Notes under the pieces: generated by a model
Database searches by the model: none
What the model saw: only the letters and a program-made list of their open reading frames with translations
What the model was told of the DNA's origin: nothing
In this document: positions 46,401 to 58,360 of the stretch, in pieces
How the letters are laid out: every line of letters starts with the position of its first letter
Position numbering within the stretch: the first letter of the stretch is position 1
Position numbers and translations under genes: made by a program
Assembly (NCBI GenBank): GCA_027627225.1
Contig: JAPFQT010000162.1
Coordinates: 85,001-149,000, forward strand
Direction: 5' to 3'
Origin: Congeria kusceri
Taxonomy: Eukaryota > Mollusca > Bivalvia > Myida > Dreissenidae
DNA length: 64,000 bases

Positions 46401-47725
46401 GAAGACCCATTAACAATCTCAGCAGAAGTTCTTAATTATTATAAGACTTACAGAGCATTTTCATGATATTTACCGCCGATACTAGATTTGATTAAGTTAG
46501 TTGTTAATTAGTAGTTACCATTGCTAATAGGTAACTCAACTATTCATTAGACAAACGAGTAAAACAATCTGAAATGTAACTAATAGTGTTTAAGGTGTAC
46601 ATTTTAACATATTATTTCACTTTAAGAATATTTACACCTTAATTACACGTCATCAACGAGCTCATTTTCTACGCACTTTGTGTCGAAACGTCAACAGCAC
46701 GCTTCACATTGAATACACCGTGTGCAATGCGTGTGCAGCTAAATACTTTTGCTTTTCATACTTTATTTCTAACGATCAAGCCAATATGATACATATATGG
46801 TTGACTTATACTCGTACATGTAAAAACACAAAAGTCAGCAAATGAGGATAGCAAATATAACATTTAATACACCACTTGTTTATTATGAATAATTATTGAG
46901 ATAAAATGAGCAATGAGTGCTACTCTATTAGATGCGGTGGATCTGAAACATTTCAACTGTGTGAACAATCTGTTTTATAGAGCTACATTATGATCCCTAT
47001 TTATACATAATTCTGAGATATTATTACAGGATATTTCTGTTAACTAAGAGATAAGTATTTATTGTATTATGCGATGAGATCTGGAAGAAAAATTCTTAAA
47101 TATTTAATAATTGTACAATCTTAAAAAGAAAACACGAACAAAATAAAGCTAAATATTATTTTTGTACTGTGCAAAAGAGGTTTGAGATTATCGCCTAAAA
47201 TCACACAATGACATGGAGCTTAACAAGAAACGAGATCGCGGTCGATAAAACAATATTATGACGGTGCATGACGTCGTAGCTAGGTAAGAAGGCGATTTTA
47301 TTTTTAATTTTTTTAATTATTTTTTTTTGGGGGGGGGGGGGGCATTTAAATAATTCGATAATATCTTCATGTTTAGGAGACCCGACTTAGATCAATACAT
47401 AACATAGAATACATTAACAATAAAACAGTAAAACGTACTGCCACTCAGATCGAGTTATCAGAGACTAACAGAGAAAAAATAATGAGAAAATCTTTATATT
47501 AAAAAAAACATATGAAAATAAATACACAGACTGATTCCCTGTAAATAATTAGAGATTTGATTTTATAAGTGTTGTTAGATTTTATATAACACAACAATAA
47601 GCTATCGATTTATCGTCTAAACATTCTTAGTGTTTACATCAGCAACATATCGACTAAGCATACAAATAAAGACTCAATGAATGAATATGTTAGGACATGA
47701 ACATATATGGAACATATAGTGGAAG
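46401..47725. other. Intergenic, no gene recognised
   Basis: AT-rich. A T-rich and G10-12 run lies near 47310-47342. Nothing coding is supported. Confidence 0.5.
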
Positions 47726-47730
47726 ATTAT

Positions 47731-49168
47731 GGTGGCATAGAACTGCAATACGAGAACTACTTACGGTTCCCGAAAACATTAAGCCTCAGTCACACATTCC
47801 CGATTATAGCGTCCCGTCACAAACAATAACAAAATGGCAATGTCTAGTGACTGTATGGTGGCTATCGGGACGCTGTCTGGCCGTGTCAGAACACTGTCGG
47901 TACGATGTATTAAGAATCGAGAAGTATCGTGACTTGTTCGGCGTGATAGGCCAAGCACTCCCGACACTTAAGGTTTTCCCTTAACATTCGGGAGACTCAG
48001 GCCGAATCTGTATAGCCGTGCCTCGGTCATGATAGTCAGGACTCCAACGGGATAGATCTGGCTGTATCAGTTCAAATTTCGGACGGTGTCATGTGGAACG
48101 GGATTGATTATGCATTATAAATTATATAGAAATATCACGTCTGGAGTATTGCGGCAGTCACAAATTTCCGAGTATGGCCCCCGACAGCGTCCCGATAGCG
48201 CAACGATACAAATGATCAATCAATCGGAAAAGTCGGAACGCTGTTGGGAAACTGTCGGATTGCATTTGTGAATATCGGGACGCTGTCGTGACTCTGTCGA
48301 AACGCTGTCAGAACATATTCGATCTTATGATCAAAACTTTAATTTCAAGCCCCGAATCTCGGAATGTTGTCCCTACTTTTGACATATTTAATTCGGGACG
48401 CTGTCGGTTCATAAACGACAATAAAAATCGGGAATGTGTGACTGAGGCATTAACTACTTAGCGTTTGTGAACAGATTCATGTTACCGCTTATTTATTATG
48501 ATATTTATCTGGATAGCGTTTGCGGATATTTTTCTGCAACATATTTTATTTATATAAAGGAAATGGCATATAAGTGCCAGAACTGACATTATATACAATT
48601 TTTGGGCTTGCGGGGTCTTCCGAATTATCTTACTAACAAGAATATTTTCAGGATAATTATCTTACAACACAAATCTTAACTCGTTAAAATATTCGTGATA
48701 GCATACAGTTCGTGTGCGAGGTCTGCCGCATTATCTTACATCTTAAATCTTAACTAGTTGGTATTTGTAATACTACTTAATTTGTGCGCTGCGTCTACCG
48801 CATTATCTTACTAAAACGAAACTGTTTGAGAAAAGATTTGCGTTACCAGATAATTGTCGTACAACGCAAATCTTAACTAGTTAACATTTGCCGCATAATG
48901 TGTGCGCAAGGTGAAAAAAGCAATACAAAGCAAAACATTAATTAGTTTATATTCGTGATACCACATAATTTATGCTTTCATTTACTAAAATTATAATGTC
49001 AGGTTTGAGCACGTTCATGCCTGTTATTCCTTACACAGACAACTATTTTACGTAGAAAAAAATCGCAAACGCTATTAGGATACATAATGAATAACACGCA
49101 CCTTAAAGTGGTAACACGAATGTGTTCACGAACCTTTAGTAGTTACCGTATGGCAGTTCTATGCCACC
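47731..49168. mobile_element. DNA-transposon-like element with GGTGGCATAGAACTGC inverted repeats, interrupted by a second element
   Basis: The left end GGTGGCATAGAACTGCAATACG is complementary to the right end CGTATGGCAGTTCTATGCCACC; extended arms share GTAACTACT and TTCGTGAACA words. No transposase is encoded. A 666-bp MITE is inserted at 47783. Related ends (TATGGTGGCATAGAACTGCC) are found at 58732 and 61459 inside the large direct repeats. Confidence 0.7.
47783..48448. mobile_element. Nested 666-bp MITE with 22-bp perfect inverted repeats
   Basis: Ends GCCTCAGTCACACATTCCCG...AT and the exact reverse complement ATCGGGAATGTGTGACTGAG...GC. ATTAA stands on both sides (47778-47782 and 48449-48453), a 5-bp target-site duplication. 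The interior repeats CGGGACGCTGTCG/ACGCTGTC words, many in alternation. No coding capacity. Confidence 0.85.
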
Positions 49169-49277
49169 AAAGAAAAACGATCAGCTTTTATTTGTATTTT
49201 TGAAGTATGCCATTAAATGTCTTAATATGACAGATTTAATTATCGGAAATAAAGAGCTAAAGTATATATATATTATA

Positions 49278-49420
49278 TAAAATATCATAGGCAGTTCAGG
49301 TTATAGTAAATATTGGACGCCGAGGAGAGTGATGTCAACCGAGGCCGAAGGCCGAGGTGACATTTACTCTTCGAGGGGGCGATATTTACTATACCCCTCA
49401 ACTGCCTATGATATTTATTT
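49278..49420. repeat. Palindromic element, arms ATATCATAGGCAGTT
   Basis: AATATCATAGGCAGTTCAGG...TATAGTAAATAT and ATATTTACTATACCCCTC...AACTGCCTATGATATT form a stem of about 35 bp around a GC-richer loop with a second palindrome (CCGAGGCCGAAGGCCGAGG). Confidence 0.8.
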
Positions 49421-49644
49421 GATTATACCGAACACAAATACTGTCATTCAAAGATAAACTAGTCGTACATTGTAAACTAAAGTTTATTGTTGGAAAATCA
49501 AGCGCTCATCGACATTGATTTTTTAAAATACATTTTAATAAGCGCCTACTGATCATTAGCTAATACGGATTTCTCGGAAAACCCGAATTGCTATTTTTAA
49601 GCCCACGCGCGGGGTATATTTTAGTCACGCGCGGGGTGTATTTA

Positions 49645-49800
49645 AGAAATAATTGACGCGTAACTGTTGGTTATTGCGGTAATAACCAACGGTTTGGAGT
49701 TCCGATGCGAAGGAATTAAACCACGAGGGCGGTAGCATCGGAACGACAAACCGTTGGTTATTAACGCAATAACAAACTGTTACCCGTCAATTATTTCGAT
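49645..49800. repeat. Hairpin, arms of ~55 bp
   Basis: AATAATTGACGCGTAACTGTT...GGTAATAACCAACGGTTTG pairs with CAAACCGTTGGTTATTAACG...AACTGTTACCCGTCAATTATT. The loop holds GTTCCGATGC and GCATCGGAAC as a second, inner inverted repeat. Confidence 0.85.
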
Positions 49801-50741
49801 TCTAAAACGATCTTATATAAAATTCGTATTTTTAAAGGTTATGAATGAGAACTATATTTATTTATTCTCCGCCCATTTCCCGAGAAGTGCATTCACACGT
49901 GCGTTTCTGTGACGTCAATAAATCATAACTATTCAAAATGACGTCAGCGATATTGATAAACATTGAGCGAATGACGTCATACTTATCGATATAATACAGT
50001 GAACATATCATGCCAAAACGCGCATATTAAAAACATATTAACAAAACGTAAACGTGAACTTAAGTATAAAATATGTAGTACAAATGTGGTTTAATTGCGC
50101 TACATAATGCAAAAATGATTTGTTTGTCACAATTTGCTATCGCGCGTTTAAGCACGTGCATTTTACGGAACAATTTCTTCGAATTTCCGGAACTATTTTC
50201 AAAACATTAAGCTCCGCCCATAATTTGTTGCAGAATAACCCACAGTTATTTTCCTTCTTTATCTATGGACCACTAGCCGCGTGCCGTGGTAGAATAAAAA
50301 TTATACCCCGCTTTTTATTAAAAAAGGTTTTGGCAGTAACGGTCACCATATATTTGTTGGAGAATGTAAACAATGTTTTGTTTGTATCACTAATTGACTC
50401 GAAAGAACATTCTATTTAATTTGCTTGTCTAAAAGCCCTGATATAAACGACATTGAAATAAACATGTTGTTCCGTGGCGTGCACGGTAAATAGCTGATAC
50501 AATACAGCTGTCAATACAGTCAATACAGCAAAATTTGCGATTTCATTATGGCGCCGTATGGCTGGTCCACATGTTTTCAAGTTTCCTGTTACAATGCCAG
50601 CCCATTTTGAAAACAACAACAACACTTTGGTTTAAATATATCATGAAAATTAAAATGCCACTACCCACTATCCATAGGATATTGTGGCACTATATTATCT
50701 AAATAATTTGTCATTTAGGAAACAGTTTTTATCTTCTACAA

Positions 50742-51265
50742 TGAATAATAATAATAATAATAATAATAATTATTATTATTATTATTATAAAATAATAATA
50801 ATTATAATAATAACAATAATAATAATAATAAATAAAACAAAACTAAAACTAAATAAAATATATATTATTATTATTATCATTATTATTATTATTATTATTA
50901 GTAGTAGTAGTAGTAGTTGTTGTTGTAGTAGTAGTAGTAGTAGTAGTAGAAGTAGTAGTAATAGTAGTAATCTTATTTACACACAAAATGACCACACACT
51001 CTATCCTGTACCATCAATCACAAAATGCATTGATCCCTTACTCTCATTAGACTGGTATTAATTAGCACCTACAATCTTTATTTTTTAGATCTTTACATAT
51101 ACACGTCATTTCTTATAATCAAGCTGATAAGCATTTTCTGAACTGTGAAGTTACCTAGGTGTGAAAGTAAGATATGAACATGTTTCCCGGACAGTTACTA
51201 AATCTATGTTATTATTATAAAGTTAAACATGTGGTCAGAACTAACTAATCACTGCTATTCAGTAG
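50742..51265 (+). repeat. Trinucleotide tract plus repeat body, copy 2
   Basis: AAT/ATT/AGT runs (50742-50968), then ATGACCACACACTCTATCCTG to GTGGTCAGAACTAACTAATCAC, matching the body at 46.1-46.4 kb. The 125-residue poly-Asn/Ile/Ser frame from 50684 is a microsatellite artefact. Confidence 0.8.
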
Positions 51266-51431
51266 TACAATAGCGCCGTTAAAACCTGATATGATAATTA
51301 AGCGTACCTGTTCCGAATGCTCTCCAGATGCTGAAGGTCGTTTAGCCATTAGATGAAATAATAATGTTAACAAAGCGTATCGTCACGTGACTGTTTGCAT
51401 GTAAATTAAGCGCTGATTGGTTCCTACCATT

Positions 51432-51433
<2 letters not shown>

Positions 51434-51490
<57 letters not shown>
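51434..51490. repeat. (TA)n microsatellite upstream of locus C
   Basis: About 28 uninterrupted TA units ending 65 bases before the candidate ATG at 51556. The position suggests it lies in the promoter or 5' UTR, but no core promoter can be defined. Confidence 0.9.
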
Positions 51491-51491
<1 letters not shown>

Positions 51492-52254
51492 TGAAATACA
51501 CCATTGTAAAACATGCACTGTTGTTTTTGTGTCTTTTTACTGAGAGCAAATAATAATGGAATTAACCAGAGGGAAAAAGGCGGTACGTATTTAACTTTTT
51601 TTATAATCTAAAATAACTTTTCGCAGAAGTTTCATTAAATATAATGACGTTTTGCAGCGAAAATTCAATGCCAGTTGCTAGACTGTTGCATTTTGTTTCA
51701 ATACGATGCTGCTCAAATAATATAGTTATTACTGTGTTCTTATTGACAACAATATGAAGGATTCATTTGCATCTGGAATTAACGAAATATGTGCTGTTGG
51801 TGTTTTGTTGTTGTTTTTGTTATCATGTTTTATGAATGCCAGAAAAATTTCCACTTCATCACCAATTAAATGCTAGTTTCCAAATATATCCCAGGAAATC
51901 GAGAATAAGTTTCACTTAGTTTTAAACTGTTCATCACCCACCGACGCGATTATTAATTCAACCTATTTATTATTTTGTAAATTTTATGGAAACATAGTAA
52001 AGTCGGAGATAGAGTAGACAAATAGCGAAGTACCGCGAATTTGCTTGTTATGTTTGACAACGTATAATTTTATTTTCGCAATGACCAAACGATGACCGGG
52101 TATAATTGTAATGGTATATTTGTTTGGATCTTTTTTGTGTATATTTATAAATTAATTCACATATCATTATGATGAACAATTTTGCCTTTCCTTTTGCTTA
52201 CTTGCTTATTTATTGCAGGTGAAAAAAAGTTTAGAGGTGCAATCTTTACATTTG

Positions 52255-55124
52255 GTATGTGAAATAGTTACATTCCGTTTTTTACTTGTACAGTTAGAGT
52301 AAATCCTGACATTCGCTTTCATTATATTAATTAATACACTTCTCTGTAAATGTTATTTTCCATTACATTTGAATTGTTTTATACTGCTATATAATGCTCG
52401 TGAATACGATTGCGTTTGAGGCATTGAATTATTAAAGTTGTTCCATATAATTATGTATGTATTAATATAGTTTACCAATAATTTAATACTGGAAAAGTAA
52501 AAACAAAACACAATTATTAAATAATTATATATGTTAATATTATATGTGTATTTATTTCTCTATTAAGTATATGCATTTGTGTGCTCAACTCAACTCAACT
52601 CAACTCGCGTTACATAGTACTCCATCGGTTGTACTGACATACTTATGAGGCCACACCAAATTGAATACTTGGTCATCGGATTTTTTTTCAATTTTGGTCA
52701 TTCTGGTGCGAGCGCATAATTTTCGCGAAGTTATGGATATGAAAATAAGTATTTTTAAGTAATACATGTATAAAATACTAAACCATGAGATAAACAGACC
52801 TAACATAAGACATCTTAATACCAAAATTGTTATTCAATATACAGATAAACCAAAAATAAAATGTTAATTAATTGTTGGAAATAGCGATATAATAGGATAT
52901 AATAAAAATCGTGAAATTTTGCGGCATATCCAGTTTTTGGTTATTAAAATGTGGAAAACGCGTTATTTTTAATGCAGATCATGACGATAAAGAAAGTTCA
53001 CATATTTGCCTTTATATCGAACACCCGTTTTTTGACGTTTTAATTATTTAAACATAATGTATGTAATATGTTATATAACAATTACTCTTTGTATAAAAGG
53101 TCAAATTATAACAAAAATAACTTTGAACTAATGACACCCCTACTTTTGCTATGTACTTGTATGTAACCGAAATATTCTCCTGAGTGTCCTGGAATAAGAC
53201 CATCAAATTAATTCGCTACATCTGTTATTTTGTACTCGTTGCAGAAGTTTTTTCTTGTTTCTAATTCTCATTTTGAAAAATTTGACAACAAATTACGGCA
53301 TTTTATAAATTGTAAACAGTACTATGGAAAATCGAGAGCTTGCATTGGTTTTTTACTGTTTTTGACCATGTACGCCACGAACGAATATCTATAAATGAAA
53401 ATGTTTTATTTGTAGGTTTTTGGCTAAGAAACACTAACAACCTAACATCAACGCAATCTCATTAAAATCAAATCTAACGTTGTAAGGAGCTGAAGGCATC
53501 ATATAACAGGTCACGTTAAAATGACCTTCCGATCATCACAAATCTCAGCCCTGCTGCGTCCAATGAAAATGCTTTTTGCACAGCAAAGTTTAACCACGTT
53601 TTTTTAAAAAGTAATGCCTTTCGAGCTGATCCTCGGGAATAAATTGTTTACATTCAATTTTCATATGGATAACCATATATATATTGTGGTATCTTAGGCG
53701 ATTAGACACCCGACGTTCACGTTAACTTCGTGCATATTTTCTTGTGTTGTATATATAAGTTATACCTTAACACTTTTAAGGCAACAATTTCATTCGCTCC
53801 GGTAAAGGTCATCTAAACGTGACCCCTAATGGGATGTCATCATATCCAGCCAGCGGATAGTAGCATTTGACTGGTGATGATTTTAATGAGACTTAACTCT
53901 TACGCTTCATCGGTTATTCTGGCCCGTTGCAGATTGACTTGTAAACTGTATATTATCCCGTTTGCATAATTAGCTCGAAAACATATTGTTTCTTTACTTA
54001 CAAATTAGTTAGATATTATGACGTCGTATACTATAGAATAAGAAGCCACATTATAAAGTTTAATGATGGAGAATTGAACTTCATTCAAACAATGTTTCCT
54101 TTTTAGCAAAAATGCACTCATGATTCACATGCTTTTAATTTCATTTGTCGCCGACAGTCTTTCTACGCTATCAGCTTTTTGATTACTCAAATCATAGTAC
54201 TTAGTACTAAGCATTAATGCACATAATTAATTACATATATTTTTTGATGATTTATATTCAAAAACAGATTAACGGCATGGATATTAAACACAAAATGTAC
54301 ACATTGAATTATCAGTATTCAACATTTTCAAAAACAACATGTATTATGTAACTAACCAACATTTTTTTTAAAGTAGTATAACGATATCCCTTGCAATTTG
54401 ACTAATACATTAATACGTATCATTTTATAGCATTTAATATTATTCAAATACGTTAATATGATTAAATCGATGTTATGCTTATATACATAAATTTAAATGT
54501 TTGCTTGGATTCTGTTCATGGTACAATTACACGCAGAGATTGGAGGATGCCACTTTTGATATACGCATGTGTAATGTACTTTAGGTCAACAATTAAACAA
54601 ATATATCAAACAACGAACTCAAATATTTGCATTTATTATGTTGTTAAAATGACTCCCTCCACAAAAATATTTTTCTTTTTTTCATGGAACGAGCGCAGAG
54701 CATTTTACAAATAATATGTTGTAGTTTTTTTAATCTGCAAAATTCGGCCCGGTAATCCAAATTACCAAAACTTCTATATGGTCTGGCGTTACAGAAATAT
54801 ATAAAGTGACAATAGTATGGAATGACAACGAGTGTCAGATCTTTTTTATCACATGCTTTTAAACTAAAAAATAAAATTAATGTTTGCATACAAATGTTGA
54901 TAAATCCTATTTGTTGTTAGCCGACGTGACGTCATATGACGCTGACGACGTCATTTCAGCAAAATAACGTTATGCAATTGGTCAGTTAAACAATATATAG
55001 CCAATCAAAACGCTCAAAATGCTATCTTACACATGTTAAAGATAAAACATATTCGTAATGGTTGTATTACACGGCAAACAAGGTATAGCATGGGACAAAA
55101 TTTGTTTTGCATTTTTCTGCTTAG
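52255..55124. other. Locus C intron 2
   Basis: AT-rich, no repeats of note apart from a short CAACT run at 52587-52605. The open frames at 52600-52824 and 54475-54889 have no support. Confidence 0.4.
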
Positions 55125-55221
55125 AAGAAGAGAACTACGCCTAGGGAAGATGCGCAATTTTGGTGCGAGGCGGGTCTGGACAAAGATGGGTTTAAGCGGA
55201 ATTTCATTAATAATGAAATTG
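55125..55221 (+). CDS. Locus C exon 3, pre-SET segment
   Basis: Acceptor TTTTCTGCTTAG, donor GTACGT, phase 0 in, phase 1 out (ATT G|GT). The segment FWCEAGLDKDGFKRNFI and NNEI parallels IQNKEDPDFLEKFWVDDEV of locus B exon 2, and ends at the homologous intron. Coding looks intact here. Confidence 0.7.
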
Positions 55222-55884
55222 GTACGTATTATAGTGTCACACTTTTCAAAACATTTGTACGAGCTCAGTCATCATTAAAATAATATATTTGCAAGATAAC
55301 CTACATTCTTCGGCAAGTTTTGTTTTCCTTTACAAACATTTTGATACTGTCATGTCTAATTTTCTCTATATATGATATATAAAGTATACGTCAAAGCATG
55401 CTATATAGTTAAGTTCATTGCGCACTAAACAACTATATTGTCTGTAACTGAAATATTAATGTCTGTTTTGGACTTTCAATCACAAACGCTTAATCATGGT
55501 TATGCAGCAGCCTCGTTTAACTTTTATTTTGCAGCTCTTAACAAATTTACAAGCTGAAACATACTCTAAATCAATGTCCATTGTAAATCGCTGGCCATAA
55601 TCTGTGAGGTTTGCCCGGTTAATGTACATTTCTAGGATCAAATCACCATGAAATTGTAATGGCACACACAGCCACATAGAACGGTCATTAATCTCTCACG
55701 TATTCAACTTCCTGTTCATCCACCACTTAGTTACGGATTAGAGAGGCAATACACTAATTCTTAATGATACGGAGGCAGAAATAAAAGTACCTGGTATTGT
55801 TCGATGTTCGGGATTTTTGTAATAGGGAATTGAAGTTAACAAACAAATATATGTACTACCTGTACTTTTTCTACTGAATACTAC
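55222..55884. other. Locus C intron 3, 5' part
   Basis: Nothing recognised. Leads into the trinucleotide tract. Confidence 0.4.
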
Positions 55885-55893
55885 TGCTACTTT

Positions 55894-55957
<64 letters not shown>

Positions 55958-56075
55958 GCCACTGCTACTGCCACTGCTACTGCTGCTGCTGCTGCTACTG
56001 CTACTGCTACTGCTACAACTACTACTACTACTACTACTACTACTACTGCTACTACTACTACTACGACTACTTATA

Positions 56076-56111
<36 letters not shown>

Positions 56112-56161
56112 GAAATAATAATAATAATAAAATAAATAATAATAATAATAATAATAATTAC

Positions 56162-56192
<31 letters not shown>

Positions 56193-56244
56193 TTTTTATA
56201 ATAGTTCTCCCCTGCTGTCGCAGCTGGAGTTACACTTTGTTTAA

Positions 56245-56283
<39 letters not shown>

Positions 56284-56304
56284 TATCATTATTATTATTA
56301 TTAT

Positions 56305-56355
<51 letters not shown>

Positions 56356-56480
56356 AAGTAGTAGTAACAGCAGCAGCAGCAGCGGCAGAAGCAGTAGCAG
56401 GAGCTATAGCATTAGCAGTAGCAGTAGTAGTAGTAATTGTAGTAATAGTAGTAGTAGTAGTAGTTGTTGTTGTAGTTGTT

Positions 56481-56546
<66 letters not shown>

Positions 56547-56586
56547 ATAATAGTTGTTGTTGTTGTAGTTGTGGTAGTAGTAGTAA

Positions 56587-56622
<36 letters not shown>

Positions 56623-56640
56623 CAGAAGTAGTAGTAGTAT
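55885..56640. repeat. Compound trinucleotide tract, about 750 bp
   Basis: (ACT)n with GCT/GCC variants, then (AAT)n, (ATT)n, a short unique spacer 56195-56240, (AAT)n, then (AGT)n with AGC/GTT variants to 56640. ACT-type runs on the left are the complement of AGT-type runs on the right, so the tract is an inverted repeat around the spacer. It lies in a locus C intron, 150 bp upstream of the SET exon acceptor. All open frames on it (poly-Thr, poly-Ser, poly-Leu) are artefacts. Confidence 0.9.
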
Positions 56641-56791
56641 ACAATTCATTTTCAAAAGAAAAGCAATATACGTAAGAAAGAAAAGTGTGTTTCAAGTATA
56701 ATCAAGGACAGATGTTTTCAGCATGATAACTGGATTCGAAGACAGAGTTTTAAATTGAAATTGTATGTGTTTATTTAACTTTAATTTTCAG

Positions 56792-56968
56792 GTTTTGGGT
56801 TATTTGCTGAGCAGAGCTTTAGACAAGGCGATTTTCTTCTGGAAACGTAGGGACTTTGCTATCCAAGGAAGAAGCTGAAGAACGTAGCAAATACTATGCT
56901 CGTCAAAAGTCTGTGTCGTTTCCCAGATGTTTCATGTACTATTTCCAATTGAAGGGTCAACATTACTG
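56792..56968 (+). pseudogene. Locus C exon 4, SET-N half with one-base deletion
   Basis: Acceptor TAATTTTCAG, donor GTATGC. After CTGGAA the sequence is ACGTAGGG where a Tyr codon plus GTAGGG is expected; one base is missing, so the frame hits TAG. Everything after is open in the shifted frame for 47 codons. Ends in phase 2 (TG|), exactly as locus B exon 3. The conserved catalytic-fold turn (EY.G) lies right at the lesion. Confidence 0.75.
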
Positions 56969-58262
56969 GTATGCAATTTGTAAAAAATTAGAGAATGTAG
57001 TCAACACCTGAATTTCTTTTCGCGCCTTCTGTGTCTATGTGGAAGGAGAACTTTCATCTTAATTACACAATAGTTCGCACCACACACATTAAGTTCAACG
57101 TTATATGGGCTTATATATATTTTAATTAAGGAACAATTAAATAGAAATTAAAATGAAAGCCGTTTCGAATAAAATGGACGAGGGATAGGGCGTTCGACTT
57201 ATAATTCGAAGATCGCTGGCTCAAGCCACACCAGGGCTGAAGGTATATCAACTGCTTTCCGGAATTCCCATTGGCGGCGCGAGTACTGGTTTCAACCCAG
57301 GAAGCAGCATCTAGATTAATACGCGTTCTGATAGCTTGTGTCAAAATTGATGTAAAGTATAATACAATGTACTTAAAACTTTTCATATTAAGCAGATGAG
57401 TGTAATTTATTTGTGTGGCACGAACTATATTATTATTAAATTAAAAACATTATTTGATCTCCTCCCATAAAGATACATGTAAATATGTTTCTAGTGAACT
57501 AGTTTATGTTTTAGGTATGTATTAATGACGTCAAACCAGTTCGCAGTTATGCTTGAAGGATTATAAATTTATAGTTGCTGGAATATATGGAATCTAAATT
57601 CGAACTTCTGAACATTTATCTGAATTGAATATTGTATATTAAATTATTCCGGCTACTATGTAAATCATATCAGATACCTCATTATACTGCAATTATTTCG
57701 AATTCTGGCATGATTAACTGAGAAATTTCGAGAACTAGTAAAGTAGTACACTGAGACCTTATGCGACTGACAGCGTCCGTTGATCGAGCTAGACTTACGA
57801 ACAAAATACTTGCAAACATGCGGTTATCTACTTACAAATCAAAGTTATTATCATCTCTAAGATAATAGTTACTATTTTCACAGACAGGATTTGGCAGCTT
57901 ACATGCAAACAGGCCTTGTAGATAAGAACACTTATTTCATGTTCAATAATCATAAATCTTATAATATTAGCTGAGACTGACCATGGCATACAGGATGTGG
58001 TAACTTGCAAGTTTGTAAATCCGATTAATAGATAATTCTCATAAATGCATATATATTTAAAGTATTACATTTGAACTCACATTAAAAATGCAGTAAATTT
58101 CTGTCAGCAATAAAAAAATGTTTCGTATACAAAGTTCGTGTCATGTACTCAGTCAAACAAAGAAAGCATAAAACGTTGACTATTCCAACCAATAATCGCA
58201 TTGACCCTCATTAGATTACGGTCTTTTCTATAAATATGTATGAAAAACTTATACATGATCTG
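56969..58262. other. Downstream of the last visible locus C exon
   Basis: No SET-C exon found. A tRNA-like patch lies at 57168-57250 (listed). Otherwise AT-rich without features. Confidence 0.5.
57168..57250 (+). mobile_element. tRNA-like SINE remnant
   Basis: TGGACGAGGGATAGGGCGTTCGACTTATAATTCGAAGATC...GGCTCAAGCCACACC has a D-arm/anticodon/T-loop layout (UAU-like anticodon context), but the arms do not pair cleanly and there is an extra base in the anticodon arm, so it is not a functional tRNA. The minus-strand open frame 57126-57386 is incidental. Confidence 0.55.
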
Positions 58263-58268
58263 TCATGA

Positions 58269-58360
58269 TCTGCGCTTCAGCGATGTTTGAGGTTTGTTTT
58301 GGCCTGTATGAATAAATTAGGTTCCAAAAGCTGACCTTCATACATTGACGAAGCGCAGAC
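58269..58360. repeat. Small hairpin at the left end of each 2.27-kb unit
   Basis: TCTGCGCTTCAGC at the left and GACGAAGCGCAGA at the right are complementary over about 12 bases, 92 bp apart. The same hairpin is at 60993-61083 in copy 2. It could be the terminus of a short element. Confidence 0.65.

Larger units (their letters stand above)
49169..51430. other. Intergenic between MITEs and locus C
   Basis: Contains two hairpins and the second trinucleotide-headed repeat (listed). The open frame 50120-50419 has no supporting features. GC content rises slightly around 49.3-50.0 kb. Confidence 0.5.
51556..56968 (+). pseudogene. Locus C: second KMT5A-like SET-domain gene, frameshifted and 3'-incomplete
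   Basis: Exons 51556-51582 (MELTRGKKA; donor GTACGT), 52219-52254 (VKKSLEVQSLHL; donor GTATGT), 55125-55221 (KKRTTPREDAQFW, GLDKDGFKRNFINNEI; donor GTACGT) and 56792-56968. Phases are 0, 0, 1 and 2. The last exon reads GFGLFAEQSFRQGDFLLE, then TAG in frame; removing one missing base restores YVGTLLSKEEAEERSKYY and MYYFQLKGQHYW, the SET-N half with the E-Y-V-G turn. The junctions at 55221/56792 and after 56968 match locus B introns in place and phase, so the two are paralogues. The SET-C exon (GRLIN.., YDYG) is not seen up to 64000: it is either beyond the window or lost. The shift could be a sequencing error. Confidence 0.7.

Noticed and set aside
55871..56701. Poly-Thr, poly-Ser and poly-Leu open frames up to 274 residues
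   Set aside because: Pure trinucleotide microsatellite, open on both strands by composition alone.
57168..57250. Functional tRNA gene
   Set aside because: Acceptor and T-arm do not pair cleanly and the anticodon arm has an extra base; better seen as a SINE head. The same holds for 34140, 36005, 39065 (minus) and 60685.
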